NCBI RefSeq assembly: GCF_036010485.1 | Contig: NZ_CP108568.1 | Location: forward strand, 3,603,001-3,667,000 | Length of the DNA stretch: 64,000 bases | Source of the DNA: Streptomyces sp. NBC_01198 | GTDB lineage: Bacteria; Actinomycetota; Actinomycetes; Streptomycetales; Streptomycetaceae | Reading direction: 5' to 3' | In this document: positions 43,450 to 52,553 of the stretch, one piece after another | Layout of the letters: each line of letters opens with the position of its first letter | How positions within the stretch are numbered: position 1 is the first letter of the stretch | The notes under the pieces: model-generated | What the model saw: only the letters and a program-made list of their open reading frames with translations | What the model was told of the DNA's origin: nothing | Databases searched by the model: none | Program-made: the position numbers and the translations under genes

Positions 43450-44472
43450 CTACTTGCGCTTGTTGCCCGCCGAGCGCAGGTTCTGCGCGGCGACGACGAC
43501 GCGGGCGGCCATGCCCGCCTCGGCCGCCTTGCCCCACACGCGCGGGTCGTAGGCCTTCTTGTTGCCGACCTCGCCGTCCACCTTCAGCACACCGTCGTAG
43601 TTGCTGAACATGTGCCCGGCCACCGGCCGGGTGAAGGCGTACTGCAGGTCGGTGTCGATGTTCATCTTGACGACGCCGTTCTCCAGCGCCTCGTTGATCT
43701 CCTCGATCGTGGAGCCCGAGCCGCCGTGGAAGACGAAGTCGAACGGGTTGGGCTTGCCGTACTTCTGCGCGACGGCGTCCTGGAGCTCCTTGAGGATGCT
43801 GGGGCGCAGCACCACGTTGCCCGGCTTGTAGACGCCGTGGACGTTGCCGAAGGAGGCGGCCAGCAGGTAGCGGCCCTGCTCGCCCAGGCCGACGGCCTCG
43901 ACGGTGCGGAAGGCGTCGTCGACGGTGGTGTAGAGGTTGTCGTTGATCTCGTGCGAGACGCCGTCCTCCTCACCGCCGGTCGGGGTGATCTCCATCTCCA
44001 GGATGATCTTGGCCTTGGCCGCCTGGGCGAGCAGCTCCTTGGCGATGGCGAGGTTGTCGTCCAGGATCTCGGCGGACCCGTCCCACATGTGGGACTGGAA
44101 CAGCGGGTTGCGGCCGGCGTCGACCCGCTCCTGCGAGATGGCCAGCAGCGGACGCACGTAGCCGTCCAGCTTGTCCTTGGGGCAGTGGTCGGTGTGCAGC
44201 GCGACGGTGACCGGGTACTTCTCGGCGACGATGTGCGCGAACTCGGCGAGCGCGACCGCGCCGGTCACCATGTCCTTCTTGTACTGGCCGCCCAGGAACT
44301 CCGCGCCGCCCGTGGAGATCTGGATGATGCCGTCGCTCTCCGCCTCGGCGAGGCCGCGCAGCGCGGCGTGCAGCGTCTGCGACGAGGTGACATTGATGGC
44401 CGGGTAGGCGAACTTGCCTGCCTTCGCCCGGTCGAGCATGTCGTTGTAGACCTCGGGGGTTGCGATGGGCAT
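43450..44472 (-). CDS. fbaA: class II fructose-bisphosphate aldolase
   Basis: 340 residues. The zinc aldolase of glycolysis and gluconeogenesis. Zinc and active-site motifs: VALHTDHCPKDKLDGYVRP (His ligands), LEMEITPTGGEEDGV, ASFGNVHGVYKPG and VFHGGSGSTIEEI, and the Asp in KMNIDTDLQYAF. ATG at 44472 is preceded by GAGGAG. About 165 bases upstream of the DUF3151 gene; the parS site is about 130 bases upstream of its start. Confidence 0.97.
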   Translation of the reverse strand: MPIATPEVYNDMLDRAKAGKFAYPAINVTSSQTLHAALRGLAEAESDGIIQISTGGAEFLGGQYKKDMVTGAVALAEFAHIVAEKYPVTVALHTDHCPKDKLDGYVRPLLAISQERVDAGRNPLFQSHMWDGSAEILDDNLAIAKELLAQAAKAKIILEMEITPTGGEEDGVSHEINDNLYTTVDDAFRTVEAVGLGEQGRYLLAASFGNVHGVYKPGNVVLRPSILKELQDAVAQKYGKPNPFDFVFHGGSGSTIEEINEALENGVVKMNIDTDLQYAFTRPVAGHMFSNYDGVLKVDGEVGNKKAYDPRVWGKAAEAGMAARVVVAAQNLRSAGNKRK

Positions 44473-44599
44473 CGTTTCCGCTCCTCAGATTCCGCGGGGT
44501 GGTGGTGCTGGCGTGGCGACGTCATCGTCGGCCCTATCTTCCCATTCTCGAACGGATACACCACCTTGGTAGGGCGGCAGTCTTCCGCGCCCCGCGCAG

Positions 44600-44615
44600 T
44601 GTTTCACGTGAAACA
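44600..44615. promoter_or_regulatory. parS, ParB chromosome-partition site
   Basis: TGTTTCACGTGAAACA is a perfect 16-bp palindrome identical to the bacterial parS consensus. It lies in the gap between pyrE and fbaA, away from coding sequence. In Streptomyces about twenty such sites cluster within a few hundred kb of oriC and load ParB before sporulation, so this site indicates an oriC-proximal location. Confidence 0.93.
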
Positions 44616-44708
44616 TCATCAGGGCCGTAAAACCGCAGGTCAACGCGGCGTTGGGGAGAGGCCGTCAGGCCGCCGCCGCCCGGGAGACGGGCCACGGCGG
44701 CGGGCGGG

Positions 44709-45251
44709 TCAGCCCAGGCCGAGGTCGGCCAGCGAATAGGCGGCGAGATACGGCAGACCCTCCTGCGTAATCTTCCGCTCCGCGCCCCGGTCCACGATCA
44801 CGGCGACCGCGACGACCTCGCCGCCCGCCTCCCTGACCGCCTCGACCGCGGTCAGCGGTGAGCCGCCGGTGGTCGAGGTGTCCTCCACCACCAGCACCCG
44901 GCGGCCCTTGACCTCGGTGCCCTCGATACGGCGCTGCAGCCCGTGCGCCTTGTTGGCCTTGCGCACCACGAAGGCGTCCAGCCGCTGCCCGCGCGCGGCG
45001 GAGGCGTGCAGCATCGCGCCCGCCACCGGGTCGGCGCCCAGCGTCAGACCGCCGACGGCGTCGAAGTCCAGGTCCGCGGTGAGGTCCAGCATCACCTGGC
45101 CGGCCAGCGGCGCCGCGTCGCCGTCAAGCGTGATGCGCCGCAGGTCGATGTAGAAGTCGGCCTCCAGCCCGGAGGAGAGGGTCACCTTGCCGTGCACCAC
45201 GGCCTTGTCCTTGATCTGCTGCAGCAGCGCACTGCGTACGTCGTCACTCAT
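44709..45251 (-). CDS. pyrE: orotate phosphoribosyltransferase
   Basis: 180 residues. Converts orotate and PRPP to OMP in pyrimidine synthesis. LSSGLEADFYIDLRRITLDG and GGLTLGADPVAGAMLHASA are family motifs, and the PRPP loop is RRVLVVEDTSTTGGSPLTA. ATG at 45251 lacks a ribosome-binding site; a GATACT lies 7 bases upstream, so it may be leaderless. The family's short Streptomyces form. Confidence 0.95.
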   Translation of the reverse strand: MSDDVRSALLQQIKDKAVVHGKVTLSSGLEADFYIDLRRITLDGDAAPLAGQVMLDLTADLDFDAVGGLTLGADPVAGAMLHASAARGQRLDAFVVRKANKAHGLQRRIEGTEVKGRRVLVVEDTSTTGGSPLTAVEAVREAGGEVVAVAVIVDRGAERKITQEGLPYLAAYSLADLGLG

Positions 45252-45366
45252 GCCCACAAGTATCCGGCCCCGCAGCCGGGCGCACGCAGCGCCGGTCACG
45301 GGGCCGGGTCCGGGCCAGGTCCGTCCGGTCCGGGGGAGATCCAGGAAGGTGCGGGCAGGTCCGGGG

Positions 45367-46170
45367 TCAACCGATCCGGTGCCAGGTCCAGACGGTGGAG
45401 ATCTCCAGCGGGTCGATCGGGGTCACCAGGCGCGGCGCGGTGTTGAGGCCGTTCGGCGGCCCGGACTGCGGCTCGACGCACACGGCTTCCGGCTGCTCGT
45501 CGTAGATCACCACCCACTGAGCCGGGCTGCGCACGTCGAGCCGCATCTCGCCCGGCCAGGTCAGCGTCACGTCCACCCCGTCGGGCATGCCGAAGCAGTC
45601 GTCCCAGGGGCCCGGCTTGGGGTCGATGCGGTTGCCGTTCGGCAGGTGGTTGCTGCCGCGCTCCTCCTGCCAGGCCGCGCTGAACGCCAACTCGACGTCC
45701 TGGCCGCCCTGCCCGAGGTTGCGCTTCCACCACGGGTGCCAGCCGGCCTGCGCCGGGAAGGAGTCGCCGTCCGCCGCCGCCTCGACGCTCAGCTTCAGCG
45801 TCACCGAGTGCGGTGCGAGCTCCACGGTGTGCGTGACGCGGCCCGGGTAGGGCCACGGGTCGGCCAGGTCGAAGTAGTAGGCCGCGCTGGTCTCCGTCGC
45901 GGGGGCCGCCTCCTGCCAGGCGACGTGCCGCCCGGTGCCATGGATGGCGTGTGGGGCGGCGTCCACCGGGAGCTGGTGGGTGACCCCGCCGTTGCGGAAG
46001 ACCCCGTTCTCGGTTCTGCCCGCCCAGGGCACCATAAGAAAGGCACCGAACCGGTCGCCCTGGCGCAGGAGTTCCGTTCCGGCGACCCGCAGGGAGGCGA
46101 TCCGGCAGCCGTGCCCGGGCTCCAAGGTCAGTTCGGCGTCGCCCGCCGTCAGCTTCGTCTCGTTCTCCAC
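45367..46170 (-). CDS. aldose 1-epimerase / glucose-6-phosphate 1-epimerase-like
   Basis: 267 residues from GTG at 46170; TACGCT lies 6 bases upstream and there is no ribosome-binding site, so a leaderless start is likely. The galactose-mutarotase fold is indicated by NGVFRNGGVTHQLPVD, HAIHGTGRHVAWQ (catalytic-region His), FPAQAGWHPWWKRNL (second His) and a C-terminal acidic CVEPQSGPPNGLN, which is the GalM-type EPxT/EPQ Glu. Substrate probably a hexose or hexose phosphate. Confidence 0.88.
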   Translation of the reverse strand: MENETKLTAGDAELTLEPGHGCRIASLRVAGTELLRQGDRFGAFLMVPWAGRTENGVFRNGGVTHQLPVDAAPHAIHGTGRHVAWQEAAPATETSAAYYFDLADPWPYPGRVTHTVELAPHSVTLKLSVEAAADGDSFPAQAGWHPWWKRNLGQGGQDVELAFSAAWQEERGSNHLPNGNRIDPKPGPWDDCFGMPDGVDVTLTWPGEMRLDVRSPAQWVVIYDEQPEAVCVEPQSGPPNGLNTAPRLVTPIDPLEISTVWTWHRIG

Positions 46171-46176
46171 GCGACG

Positions 46177-46182
46177 AGCGTA
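46177..46182 (-). promoter_or_regulatory. -10 hexamer TACGCT of the epimerase gene
   Basis: TACGCT, six bases, then GTG 46170. Leaderless start inferred. Confidence 0.45.
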
Positions 46183-46259
46183 TCGGGCGGGTGCTCTGAC
46201 GTTCACTTATGGTCCGGCGAGCGGGTGGCGTGGCGCGCCAGCCCGTGCGGCTTCCGCGG

Positions 46260-47219
46260 TTATCCGCGGCGGCGCAGCACGCGGCCCACCACGACCGCGG
46301 ACGCGACCAGCGCCGCGGCCACCGGGGCCGCCCACCGCAGGGTGGCGGCCGCCGAGGAGCTGTCCGGCGCGGGCACGGGCGCGTACCGGCCGCGCGGCGG
46401 CGCGTGGTCGACCTCCTCCGCGCTGCGGCCGATCATCGTCCGGCGGGCGTGCGCGGCCTCGGCGGGCGGTACGAGGTCGTCCAGCGCCGCGGCGCTCTCC
46501 GGGACCTCCACCTCGACCTCGACCAGCTCGAAGTCGTCCAGCTCGGCGGCCGGCCCGGGCTCGCCGAGGTCGTCCACAACGTCCGCCTCGGGCTCGGGCT
46601 CCTCGTCCGGGGCTTCATCCTGGGCCTCGTCCAGGGCTTCTTCCGGGGCCTCGTCCGCAGCGTCGCCGGGCGTCGCCTCGGCCGACGCGGCCTCGGCGGG
46701 CGGCGCCTCGGGCTCGGCTTCGCCTTCCGGTACGTCCGCCGCGTCCGTCCCGCGTCCGTCGGCGTCCGGGGCGTTCGCCGCCAGGTCGGCGCAGAAGCGG
46801 TCGAGCAGCCGCCGTACGGCCGCTTCCACGGCCGCAGGCTCGTACGTCGTGAGCCGGCCCTGCGCCTCCGCTTCGGCCCGCCAGACCAGCGTCACCCCGG
46901 CCTCGGGCTGCACCGCAGACACGACGCTGACCTCGGCGGTCGCCGTGACACCGCCACCGCCGCGTACCTCCGTACCGGCCGCCGTGACCGTGAAGCCCGG
47001 CCCCTCGCCGCTCACCGCCACCGTGCCGCGGTAGGTGATCGTGGACCCGCCGACCCGCAGCCGCAGCCGCCCCACGGCGGCACCGCCGGACGCGGCTGCG
47101 GCGCCCTCCCCGGCATCGGGCTGCCAGCCGGGCAGGCTGGCCCGCACCACATCCGGCGTGCGCAGCGCCTGCACCATACGCACGGTGGTCATGCCCGGAA
47201 CGAAGGACTCATGCTCCAT
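46260..47219 (-). CDS. CoxG/SRPBCC-like membrane-anchored protein
   Basis: 319 residues from ATG at 47219. Residues 1-145 resemble the SRPBCC fold of CoxG-type proteins (MVQALRTPDVVRASLPGWQP, ITYRGTVAVSGEGPGFTV, AAVEAAVRRLLDRFCADLA). Residues about 150-260 are a very acidic Ala/Glu/Pro-rich linker (DEAPEEALDEAQDEAPDEEP-like). A single membrane helix at about 293-312 and a short basic tail end the protein. CoxG proteins bind and recruit Mo-hydroxylase complexes to the membrane in other bacteria; no such enzyme is nearby. TAGGCT lies 7 bases before the ATG. Confidence 0.8.
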   Translation of the reverse strand: MEHESFVPGMTTVRMVQALRTPDVVRASLPGWQPDAGEGAAAASGGAAVGRLRLRVGGSTITYRGTVAVSGEGPGFTVTAAGTEVRGGGGVTATAEVSVVSAVQPEAGVTLVWRAEAEAQGRLTTYEPAAVEAAVRRLLDRFCADLAANAPDADGRGTDAADVPEGEAEPEAPPAEAASAEATPGDAADEAPEEALDEAQDEAPDEEPEPEADVVDDLGEPGPAAELDDFELVEVEVEVPESAAALDDLVPPAEAAHARRTMIGRSAEEVDHAPPRGRYAPVPAPDSSSAAATLRWAAPVAAALVASAVVVGRVLRRRG

Positions 47220-47226
47220 GCGGCGG

Positions 47227-47232
47227 AGCCTA
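47227..47232 (-). promoter_or_regulatory. -10 hexamer TAGGCT of the CoxG-like gene
   Basis: TAGGCT, seven bases, ATG 47219. Leaderless start inferred. Confidence 0.45.
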
Positions 47233-47327
47233 CCCACCAGCACGCCCGGCTGACGTTCCCGCGGCCGCTACTTTTTGCCCCGGCGGGGGACCCGGCGGGG
47301 ACCACCGGCGCACCCTCCCGCCGCCCC

Positions 47328-48908
47328 CTATGACGCCGGTATGCGCGGCCGCAGCAGCGTCGACGGCGGCAGCGCGCGGCTGGGCCGGGTCGGCAGCGGG
47401 GCCCGGGCGGCCAGCCGCAGGGCCGGCGGGGTGAGCGTCGGCGGGGTGCCCGGGGGCAGGGCCAGGCGGGGGGCGCCGGAACGGGCGGCGAGCAGATAGG
47501 CCTGGTCGGGGGAATCCGCCGGCCGCGAGTCGGCCGGCAGCCAGTACGGCGAGGTGCGCAGCCCCGCGGCCCGTACGGTCGCGTCGATGGTCCAGAACGT
47601 GCGGGCCGCGCCCGCCGCCGTGCCCGCCCGTACGGCGAGCCGGCCGCCGGGGGCCAGCGCGCGGGCGGCCAGACCGTAGAACTCCTGCGAGTAGAGCTTG
47701 GCACTGCGCGAGAGCCCCGGGTCCGCCAGGTCCGCGACGATCACGTCGTAGCTGCCGGGACCGTCACCGCGCAGGCCGCGTAACCAGTCGAAGGGGTCGG
47801 CGGTGACCGCCCGCACCCGGGCGTCCGCGTAGGCGTGGCCGTTGAGCGCGCTCAGGCCCGGGTCGGCGCGGGCCAGACGCAGCAGCTCGGCGTCGGGCTG
47901 GACGGCGGTGACCTCGGCCACGTCCCCGTACCGCAGCACCTCGCGCAGGGCCAGGCCGTCGCCGCCGCCGAGGAGCAGCACCCGGGCGTGCGGGCCGTTC
48001 ATCGCCGGGTGGACGAGTGCCTGGGCGTAGCGGGCCGTGGCGGGGCCGGAGACCCGCAGCCGGCCGTCGAGGTAGAGCCGCAACGGGCGGCCGCCGCTCT
48101 CGCCGCCGGTCAGGACGATCTCCTGGACGGCGCTCTGCTCGGCGACCCGCACGTCGCCGCCGTAGACCGCGCGCCGCGCCGCCCGCTCGAAGGGTCCCGC
48201 GGCGGCCGCGGCGCCCGCGAGCACCGCGAGCACCAGGACGTTGGCGACCAGCAGCCAGCCGCGGGCGCGGCGGCTGAGGTCGCCGCGGAAGAGCCACAGC
48301 ACGGTGGCGCCGCCGGCCGCCGCGTTGACCACGCCGGTGGCCAGCGCCCCGGTGAGCTGGCCGAAGTGCGGCAGCAGCAGGAAGGGGAAGGCGAGCCCGC
48401 CGACGAGCGCGCCCACGTAGTCGGCGGCGAAGAGGTCGGCGACGGCGCCGCCCGCGTCCTGCCGCCTGATCCGCTGCACCAGCGTCATCAGCAGCGGCAC
48501 CTCCGCCCCGGTCAGCACCCCGATGGCGAAAGCGCAGCCCACCATGGCGGGCGTGGCCTGGCCGAACCACGCGAAGAAGCCGTAGAGCACCATCACCGAC
48601 AGGCCGCCGACCAGGGCGAGTCCGGCCTCGATGGCGGCGAAGGCGGCGGCGGCGCGGCCGCGTAACCGTTTTGCCAGCAGCGAGCCGCAGCCCATCGCGA
48701 AGACCATCACCGACAGCACCACCGAGGCCTGGGTGACCGAGTCACCGACCAGATACGAGGCCAGTGCGACCAGTTCCAGCTCGTAGACCAGCCCGCAGGC
48801 GGCACAGACGAAGACGGCGGCGAGCACCAGCGCGCGGGCCGCGGCCGCGGGCACCGGTAACCGCAGGGCGAGTCGCGGGGCCTCGTTGCGGTGACGCTGG
48901 TCGATCAT
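47328..48908 (-). CDS. membrane-bound spermidine-synthase-like protein
   Basis: 526 residues. The N-terminal 230 residues contain about seven membrane helices ([38 protein letters not shown]). The C-terminal domain is a spermidine-synthase fold: [15 protein letters not shown]-type glycine loop [18 protein letters not shown], and [19 protein letters not shown]. The acidic residue normally following the loop (VELD or VDLD) is replaced by VQPD, and the gatekeeper region is changed, so polyamine transfer is doubtful. TAGCGT six bases before the ATG suggests a leaderless mRNA. Extra 60-residue Pro/Leu-rich C-terminus. Confidence 0.88.
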   Translation of the reverse strand: MIDQRHRNEAPRLALRLPVPAAAARALVLAAVFVCAACGLVYELELVALASYLVGDSVTQASVVLSVMVFAMGCGSLLAKRLRGRAAAAFAAIEAGLALVGGLSVMVLYGFFAWFGQATPAMVGCAFAIGVLTGAEVPLLMTLVQRIRRQDAGGAVADLFAADYVGALVGGLAFPFLLLPHFGQLTGALATGVVNAAAGGATVLWLFRGDLSRRARGWLLVANVLVLAVLAGAAAAAGPFERAARRAVYGGDVRVAEQSAVQEIVLTGGESGGRPLRLYLDGRLRVSGPATARYAQALVHPAMNGPHARVLLLGGGDGLALREVLRYGDVAEVTAVQPDAELLRLARADPGLSALNGHAYADARVRAVTADPFDWLRGLRGDGPGSYDVIVADLADPGLSRSAKLYSQEFYGLAARALAPGGRLAVRAGTAAGAARTFWTIDATVRAAGLRTSPYWLPADSRPADSPDQAYLLAARSGAPRLALPPGTPPTLTPPALRLAARAPLPTRPSRALPPSTLLRPRIPAS

Positions 48909-48914
48909 GAGTGC

Positions 48915-48920
48915 ACGCTA
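48915..48920 (-). promoter_or_regulatory. -10 hexamer TAGCGT of the spermidine-synthase-like gene
   Basis: TAGCGT, six bases (GCACTC), ATG 48908. Leaderless start inferred. Confidence 0.4.
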
Positions 48921-48999
48921 TGTCAGGGTCGAGCCGCCACCGGTCACCCACAGGGGTGCAATCGGCGGCCGCGGGCGGCAAACCGGGGCAGTATTCGGG

Positions 49000-49521
49000 T
49001 CAGTCCAGCGCGTTCACCCGGGTCCTGGTGGTGACCAGTCGCCCCTCCTGCGGATACGCGTGCCAGGTGCGCCAGCGCACGCCCCCCTCCGCGTACTGCA
49101 CCAGCATCGCGGTGAAGGCGTGCGGGTCGCCGGGGAAGGTACCGGCGAGCCCGTGCGGGTGGTCGGCGACCAGCGCGAGCAACTCCTGTGCCCGGCCCGC
49201 GAAGGAGCCCTGCGACAGCGTCTCGATGCGGGCCGCGAACTCGTAGTCCCACACACCCTCCCTGCGCGCCACCCCGAACGGCAGCGGCGCCCGGCTGCCC
49301 GGCATGCACGCGACCGTCTCCGAGCACTCGCCGCGCCCGGCGTCGACCAGCACCTGGTGGGAGGCGCCCAGCAGGCGTAATTCGACCTTGGCCCGCAGCC
49401 TGCGGGCGTCGCCGACCTCGACGTTGAGCGTGGCGAGCGCGGGCAGCGCGGCTTTGCCGAGGCACCAGGCGAGGTCTCCCGCGCGGGTGTCGGTGTAGGA
49501 GGTATGCAGGGTGGTGAGCAT
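49000..49521 (-). CDS. DUF2617 family protein
   Basis: 173 residues from ATG at 49521, which has GGAG about 8 bases upstream; the longer frame is not needed. Starts MLTTLHTSYTDTRAGDLAW and matches the actinobacterial DUF2617 pattern (LGASHQVLVD, FAARIETLSQGSFAGRAQEL, GVRWRTWHAYPQEGRLVTT). Function unknown. No signal or membrane segment. Same strand as the spermidine-synthase-like gene. Confidence 0.88.
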   Translation of the reverse strand: MLTTLHTSYTDTRAGDLAWCLGKAALPALATLNVEVGDARRLRAKVELRLLGASHQVLVDAGRGECSETVACMPGSRAPLPFGVARREGVWDYEFAARIETLSQGSFAGRAQELLALVADHPHGLAGTFPGDPHAFTAMLVQYAEGGVRWRTWHAYPQEGRLVTTRTRVNALD

Positions 49522-50033
49522 GGGTCGGCTCCGCAAGCACGCAGTGGATCGAGCACGCAGTGGATGAGATGGGCCGGTCCGCGCGCCCGGCAACAGGGCG
49601 CGCGTCGGCTCGTGCCCACGTGGGGTCCGCTGAACCCGAACGATCCCCGGAGGTCCTGATGGAGCCCCCGAAACACCTCCGAAGTCCTCCGGGCCCTCCG
49701 AGCCGCCCCCGGAGAGGCCGGGGAGTCTCCGAGTGGTCTCTGCTGAAGCCCTCGAAATGGGTCCGAGAGCTACCGAATCATGAATCGCGGGTCGCCTTCA
49801 GCGTTTTTACCCATCTGTGCGCACTTTCCATCCCTTGGAGCGCCGACAAGTTCACGTGTTCACCCACGTCCGCCCCGTTGCGCACACCGGACCCGTCCGC
49901 CCCGCGGACACACCCGCGGCGAGCGCCCGGCGGACCCTGCCGCGGGCCGGCCGCCGCATACGCTGTCGTGGGCCGGCCGCTGCGTGGCCGGCACACCGCC
50001 GACATGACCACCGGACGCGCACGAGGAGCCGAG
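49522..50033. other. divergent intergenic region upstream of the aminotransferase
   Basis: 512 bases with no convincing gene. A lower-GC stretch at 49740-49870, including AGCGTTTTTACCCATC, is the most promoter-like part. No clear -35/-10 pair that I would defend. Confidence 0.45.
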
Positions 50034-51206
50034 ATGATGGCAAGGCCTCCGCTGAACCGCAGGCTGGACGGGCTCGGGACGACGATCTTCGCGGAGATGT
50101 CGGCGCTCGCCGCGGCGACGGGTGCCATCAACCTCGGCCAGGGCTTCCCCGACACCGACGGGCCGGAGTCCGTACGCGAAGCGGCGGTTCGCGCCCTGCG
50201 CGACGGGCGCGGCAACCAGTACCCGCCGGGGACCGGCGTCCCCGAACTGCGCACGGCCGTCGCCGCACACCAACGCCGCTTCTACGGCCTGGACTTCGAC
50301 CCCGACACCGAGGTGCTGGTCACCGCGGGGGCGACCGAGGCGATCGCGGCGGCGATGCTCGCGCTGCTCGAACCGGGCGACGAGGTGGTCGCGTTCGAGC
50401 CCTTCTACGACTCCTACGCCGCCTGCATCGCCATGGCCGGCGCGGTCCGCGTCCCGCTGACCCTGCGCGCCCCCGACTTCCGCCCCGACCTGGACGCCCT
50501 GCGCGCCGCCGTCACCCCCCGCACCCGCCTGCTGCTCCTCAACTCCCCCCACAACCCGACCGGCATGGTCCTCACCCGCGCCGAACTCACCACGATCGCC
50601 GAACTGGCCGTCGAGCGCGACCTCCTGGTCGTCACCGACGAGGTCTACGAACACCTGGTCTTCGACGGCGAACACACCCCGCTGATCTCCCTGCCGGGCA
50701 TGCACGACCGCACGGTCTCCATCTCCTCGGCGGGGAAGACCTTTTCCTTCACTGGTTGGAAGGTCGGCTGGGTGACGGGGTCGCGCGAACTGGTCGCCGC
50801 GGTCCGCACCACGAAGCAGTTCCTGACCTACGTCGCCTCGGGCCCGTTCCAGTACGCCGTCGCCGAGGCGCTCGCCCTGCCCGACACTTACTACGCCGCC
50901 TTCCGCGAGGACCTCCGCACCAAGCGCGACCTCCTGGCCGCCGGCCTCACCGACGCCGGCTTCCAGGTCTACGCCCCCCAGGGCACGTACTTCATCACCA
51001 CCGACATCGCCGACCTCGCCCCCGGCGTCGACGCGTTGACCTTCTGTCGCGAGCTACCGGAAAAGTGCGGCGTCGTCGCCGTCCCCAACTCCGTCTTCTA
51101 CGACCACCCCGACGCCGGCCGCACCCAAGTCCGCTACGCCTTCTGCAAACGCGAAGACGTCCTCACCGAAGCCGCCTCCCGCCTCCGCAAGGCCTTCACG
51201 GGGTGA
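50034..51206 (+). CDS. PLP-dependent aminotransferase, class I; anchor gene of the cassette array
   Basis: 390 residues from ATG at 50034 with GAGGAG upstream. Fold-type I aminotransferase: GAINLGQGFPDTDGPESVRE, NQYPPGTGVPELRTAVA, FYDSYAACIAMAG, NSPHNPTGMVLTRAEL, DEVYEHLVFDGEHTP, and PLP Lys235 in SSAGKTFSFTGWKVGW. The QGFPD and NQYPPG motifs place it with methionine/kynurenine/succinyl-DAP aminotransferases; the exact substrate is uncertain. From residue 245 (GWVTGS, base 50766) to the end, its sequence recurs at 54.0, 57.3, 58.6 and 61.5 kb. Its own last codons and 3' flank (ACGGGGTGAAACC) differ from those of the copies, which end NG or NS. Confidence 0.93.
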   Translation: MMARPPLNRRLDGLGTTIFAEMSALAAATGAINLGQGFPDTDGPESVREAAVRALRDGRGNQYPPGTGVPELRTAVAAHQRRFYGLDFDPDTEVLVTAGATEAIAAAMLALLEPGDEVVAFEPFYDSYAACIAMAGAVRVPLTLRAPDFRPDLDALRAAVTPRTRLLLLNSPHNPTGMVLTRAELTTIAELAVERDLLVVTDEVYEHLVFDGEHTPLISLPGMHDRTVSISSAGKTFSFTGWKVGWVTGSRELVAAVRTTKQFLTYVASGPFQYAVAEALALPDTYYAAFREDLRTKRDLLAAGLTDAGFQVYAPQGTYFITTDIADLAPGVDALTFCRELPEKCGVVAVPNSVFYDHPDAGRTQVRYAFCKREDVLTEAASRLRKAFTG

Positions 51207-51538
51207 AACCAGTGGTCCGGCCTCCGCCTTGGAGCGATGCCACCCACCGCTGCTCAAGTGGCTGAGCCCGTTGCGGTTCGATATCCGACGCGAAGGCCAG
51301 CAGTCCCCCGCAGGACGAACCAGACCCTCCAGCGAGCTGAACCGGACGTGCGCGACGTGGGACGGGAGACCGAATCTCTCGAGCCACGCAGATGCCCCAG
51401 CAGTCGGACCGCATTCCCCCTGTTCAACCCTCACCTCAAATCCGTCGACCAGGAGCCCGAGCACGATTTTGCGAGCCACGGAAGACATCACGTGCTTGTC
51501 CCGCAATGAACCTCAGTGAGGATCCGACCGGACCTCGG
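51207..51538. other. 332-base gap after the aminotransferase, nothing certain
   Basis: Lies between the aminotransferase stop and the DUF1330 stop. A minus-strand frame here would give a protein starting MSSVARKIVLGLLVDGFEVR from ATG near 51488 (about 65-95 residues), but without a ribosome-binding site or recognisable family. GC content is lower than around it. It may be a fragment of a decayed gene. Confidence 0.35.
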
Positions 51539-51832
51539 TCAGTCGATGCCTTCGACGATGCGGAAGTCGCGGTCGACGCCGTCGGAGAGGGCGACCAGCG
51601 CCTCCTGGTAGGCCGCACTCTCGCGTGCCGCGACGGCCTGTTCGAAGCTGTCGAACTCGACGAGGACGGTACGCTTGGCGATTCCGGCGTCATACGCCAC
51701 AACCCGGCCGCCACGGGCGAAGGTTCGACCGCCCGCGGCCTTGACGGCGGGAGCGGCCAGTTTGTTGTAGGCAGCCAGCCTCTCGGAGTCTGAAATGGTG
51801 CGGTAGACGCTGACCCAGTAGCCCTTAGACAT
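51539..51832 (-). CDS. DUF1330 family protein
   Basis: 97 residues. A dimeric alpha/beta-barrel (ferredoxin-like) small protein: MSKGYWVSVYRTISDSERLA, RTVLVEFDSFEQAVAARES and YQEALVALSDGVDRDFRIVE are the DUF1330 pattern. Function unknown; relatives resemble antibiotic monooxygenase folds. ATG at 51832 is preceded by GGAGG. First gene of the accessory island, minus strand, with the carboxymuconolactone decarboxylase-like gene upstream. Confidence 0.9.
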   Translation of the reverse strand: MSKGYWVSVYRTISDSERLAAYNKLAAPAVKAAGGRTFARGGRVVAYDAGIAKRTVLVEFDSFEQAVAARESAAYQEALVALSDGVDRDFRIVEGID

Positions 51833-51980
51833 GGAACCTCCAGTGTTGGGATGAGTGCATCTGACTTACGGATTTGTCTCGGACGAGAGTCGGCGGGCGA
51901 GAGCGAGGCTTGTCAGCCTCGTGATCACCATGGCGCCGATGCCGACCGGCGCCGCGGTGGCGGGTAGGGGCGAAACGTAG

Positions 51981-52541
51981 TCAGCGGGTGGGGAACCGAG
52001 TACCCCAGGGTTCCTCTTCCAGGAGGAGCCCGTTGGCCAGATGGCTGATGGTTCGGTACCAGCCGATCAGTACGAGCAGTTCAAGTAGTTGAGTCTCTTC
52101 GTAGTCCATGCGCAAGGTGTCCCAGGTGGACTGTGTGAGCTGGGCCGTGTCGTTCAGTTCGTCAACCGCGTGGAGCAGTGCCGTGTGGTGTGGCGACCAT
52201 GGAGCACTGGCTGCTGCGTCGGGTTGGGTAGTTGCCCGGAGTTGTTCCAAGCTGAGTCCGGCCTGCGGCGCCAGGGTCGCGGCGTGGACGCCCCATTCAT
52301 AAGCGCACGCGGATCGCGCGGTCACGCGGGCGATGACGATCTCCCGGTCTATGGCGGGGAGGAGTCCGTGGGCCAGCAGTCCAGCGCCGAGGGCGAACAT
52401 TCGTGAGGCCAGATCCGGGTTGCGGTGCACGACGCGGAACAGCGCGAGTGGCTCATGCGGCACCCCCGGCGGCATCCATCGGCGGAGCGCCCGGTCGACG
52501 TCGGCGGCGTAGGGCGGGGTGAGCGGTTCGATGCGTGGCAT
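51981..52541 (-). CDS. carboxymuconolactone decarboxylase / AhpD-like protein
   Basis: 186 residues from ATG at 52541, with AGGAGG directly upstream. The all-helical CMD fold is shown by LFRVVHRNPDLASRMFALGA, REIVIARVTARSACAYEWGV and LLELLVLIGWYRTISHLANG. It has ACAYEWGVH in place of the redox CxxC of AhpD, so it belongs to the non-redox CMD group. Divergent from the hxlR-type regulator with a 65-base shared promoter; the regulator probably controls it. Confidence 0.88.
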   Translation of the reverse strand: MPRIEPLTPPYAADVDRALRRWMPPGVPHEPLALFRVVHRNPDLASRMFALGAGLLAHGLLPAIDREIVIARVTARSACAYEWGVHAATLAPQAGLSLEQLRATTQPDAAASAPWSPHHTALLHAVDELNDTAQLTQSTWDTLRMDYEETQLLELLVLIGWYRTISHLANGLLLEEEPWGTRFPTR

Positions 52542-52553
52542 CGTGCCTCCTGC

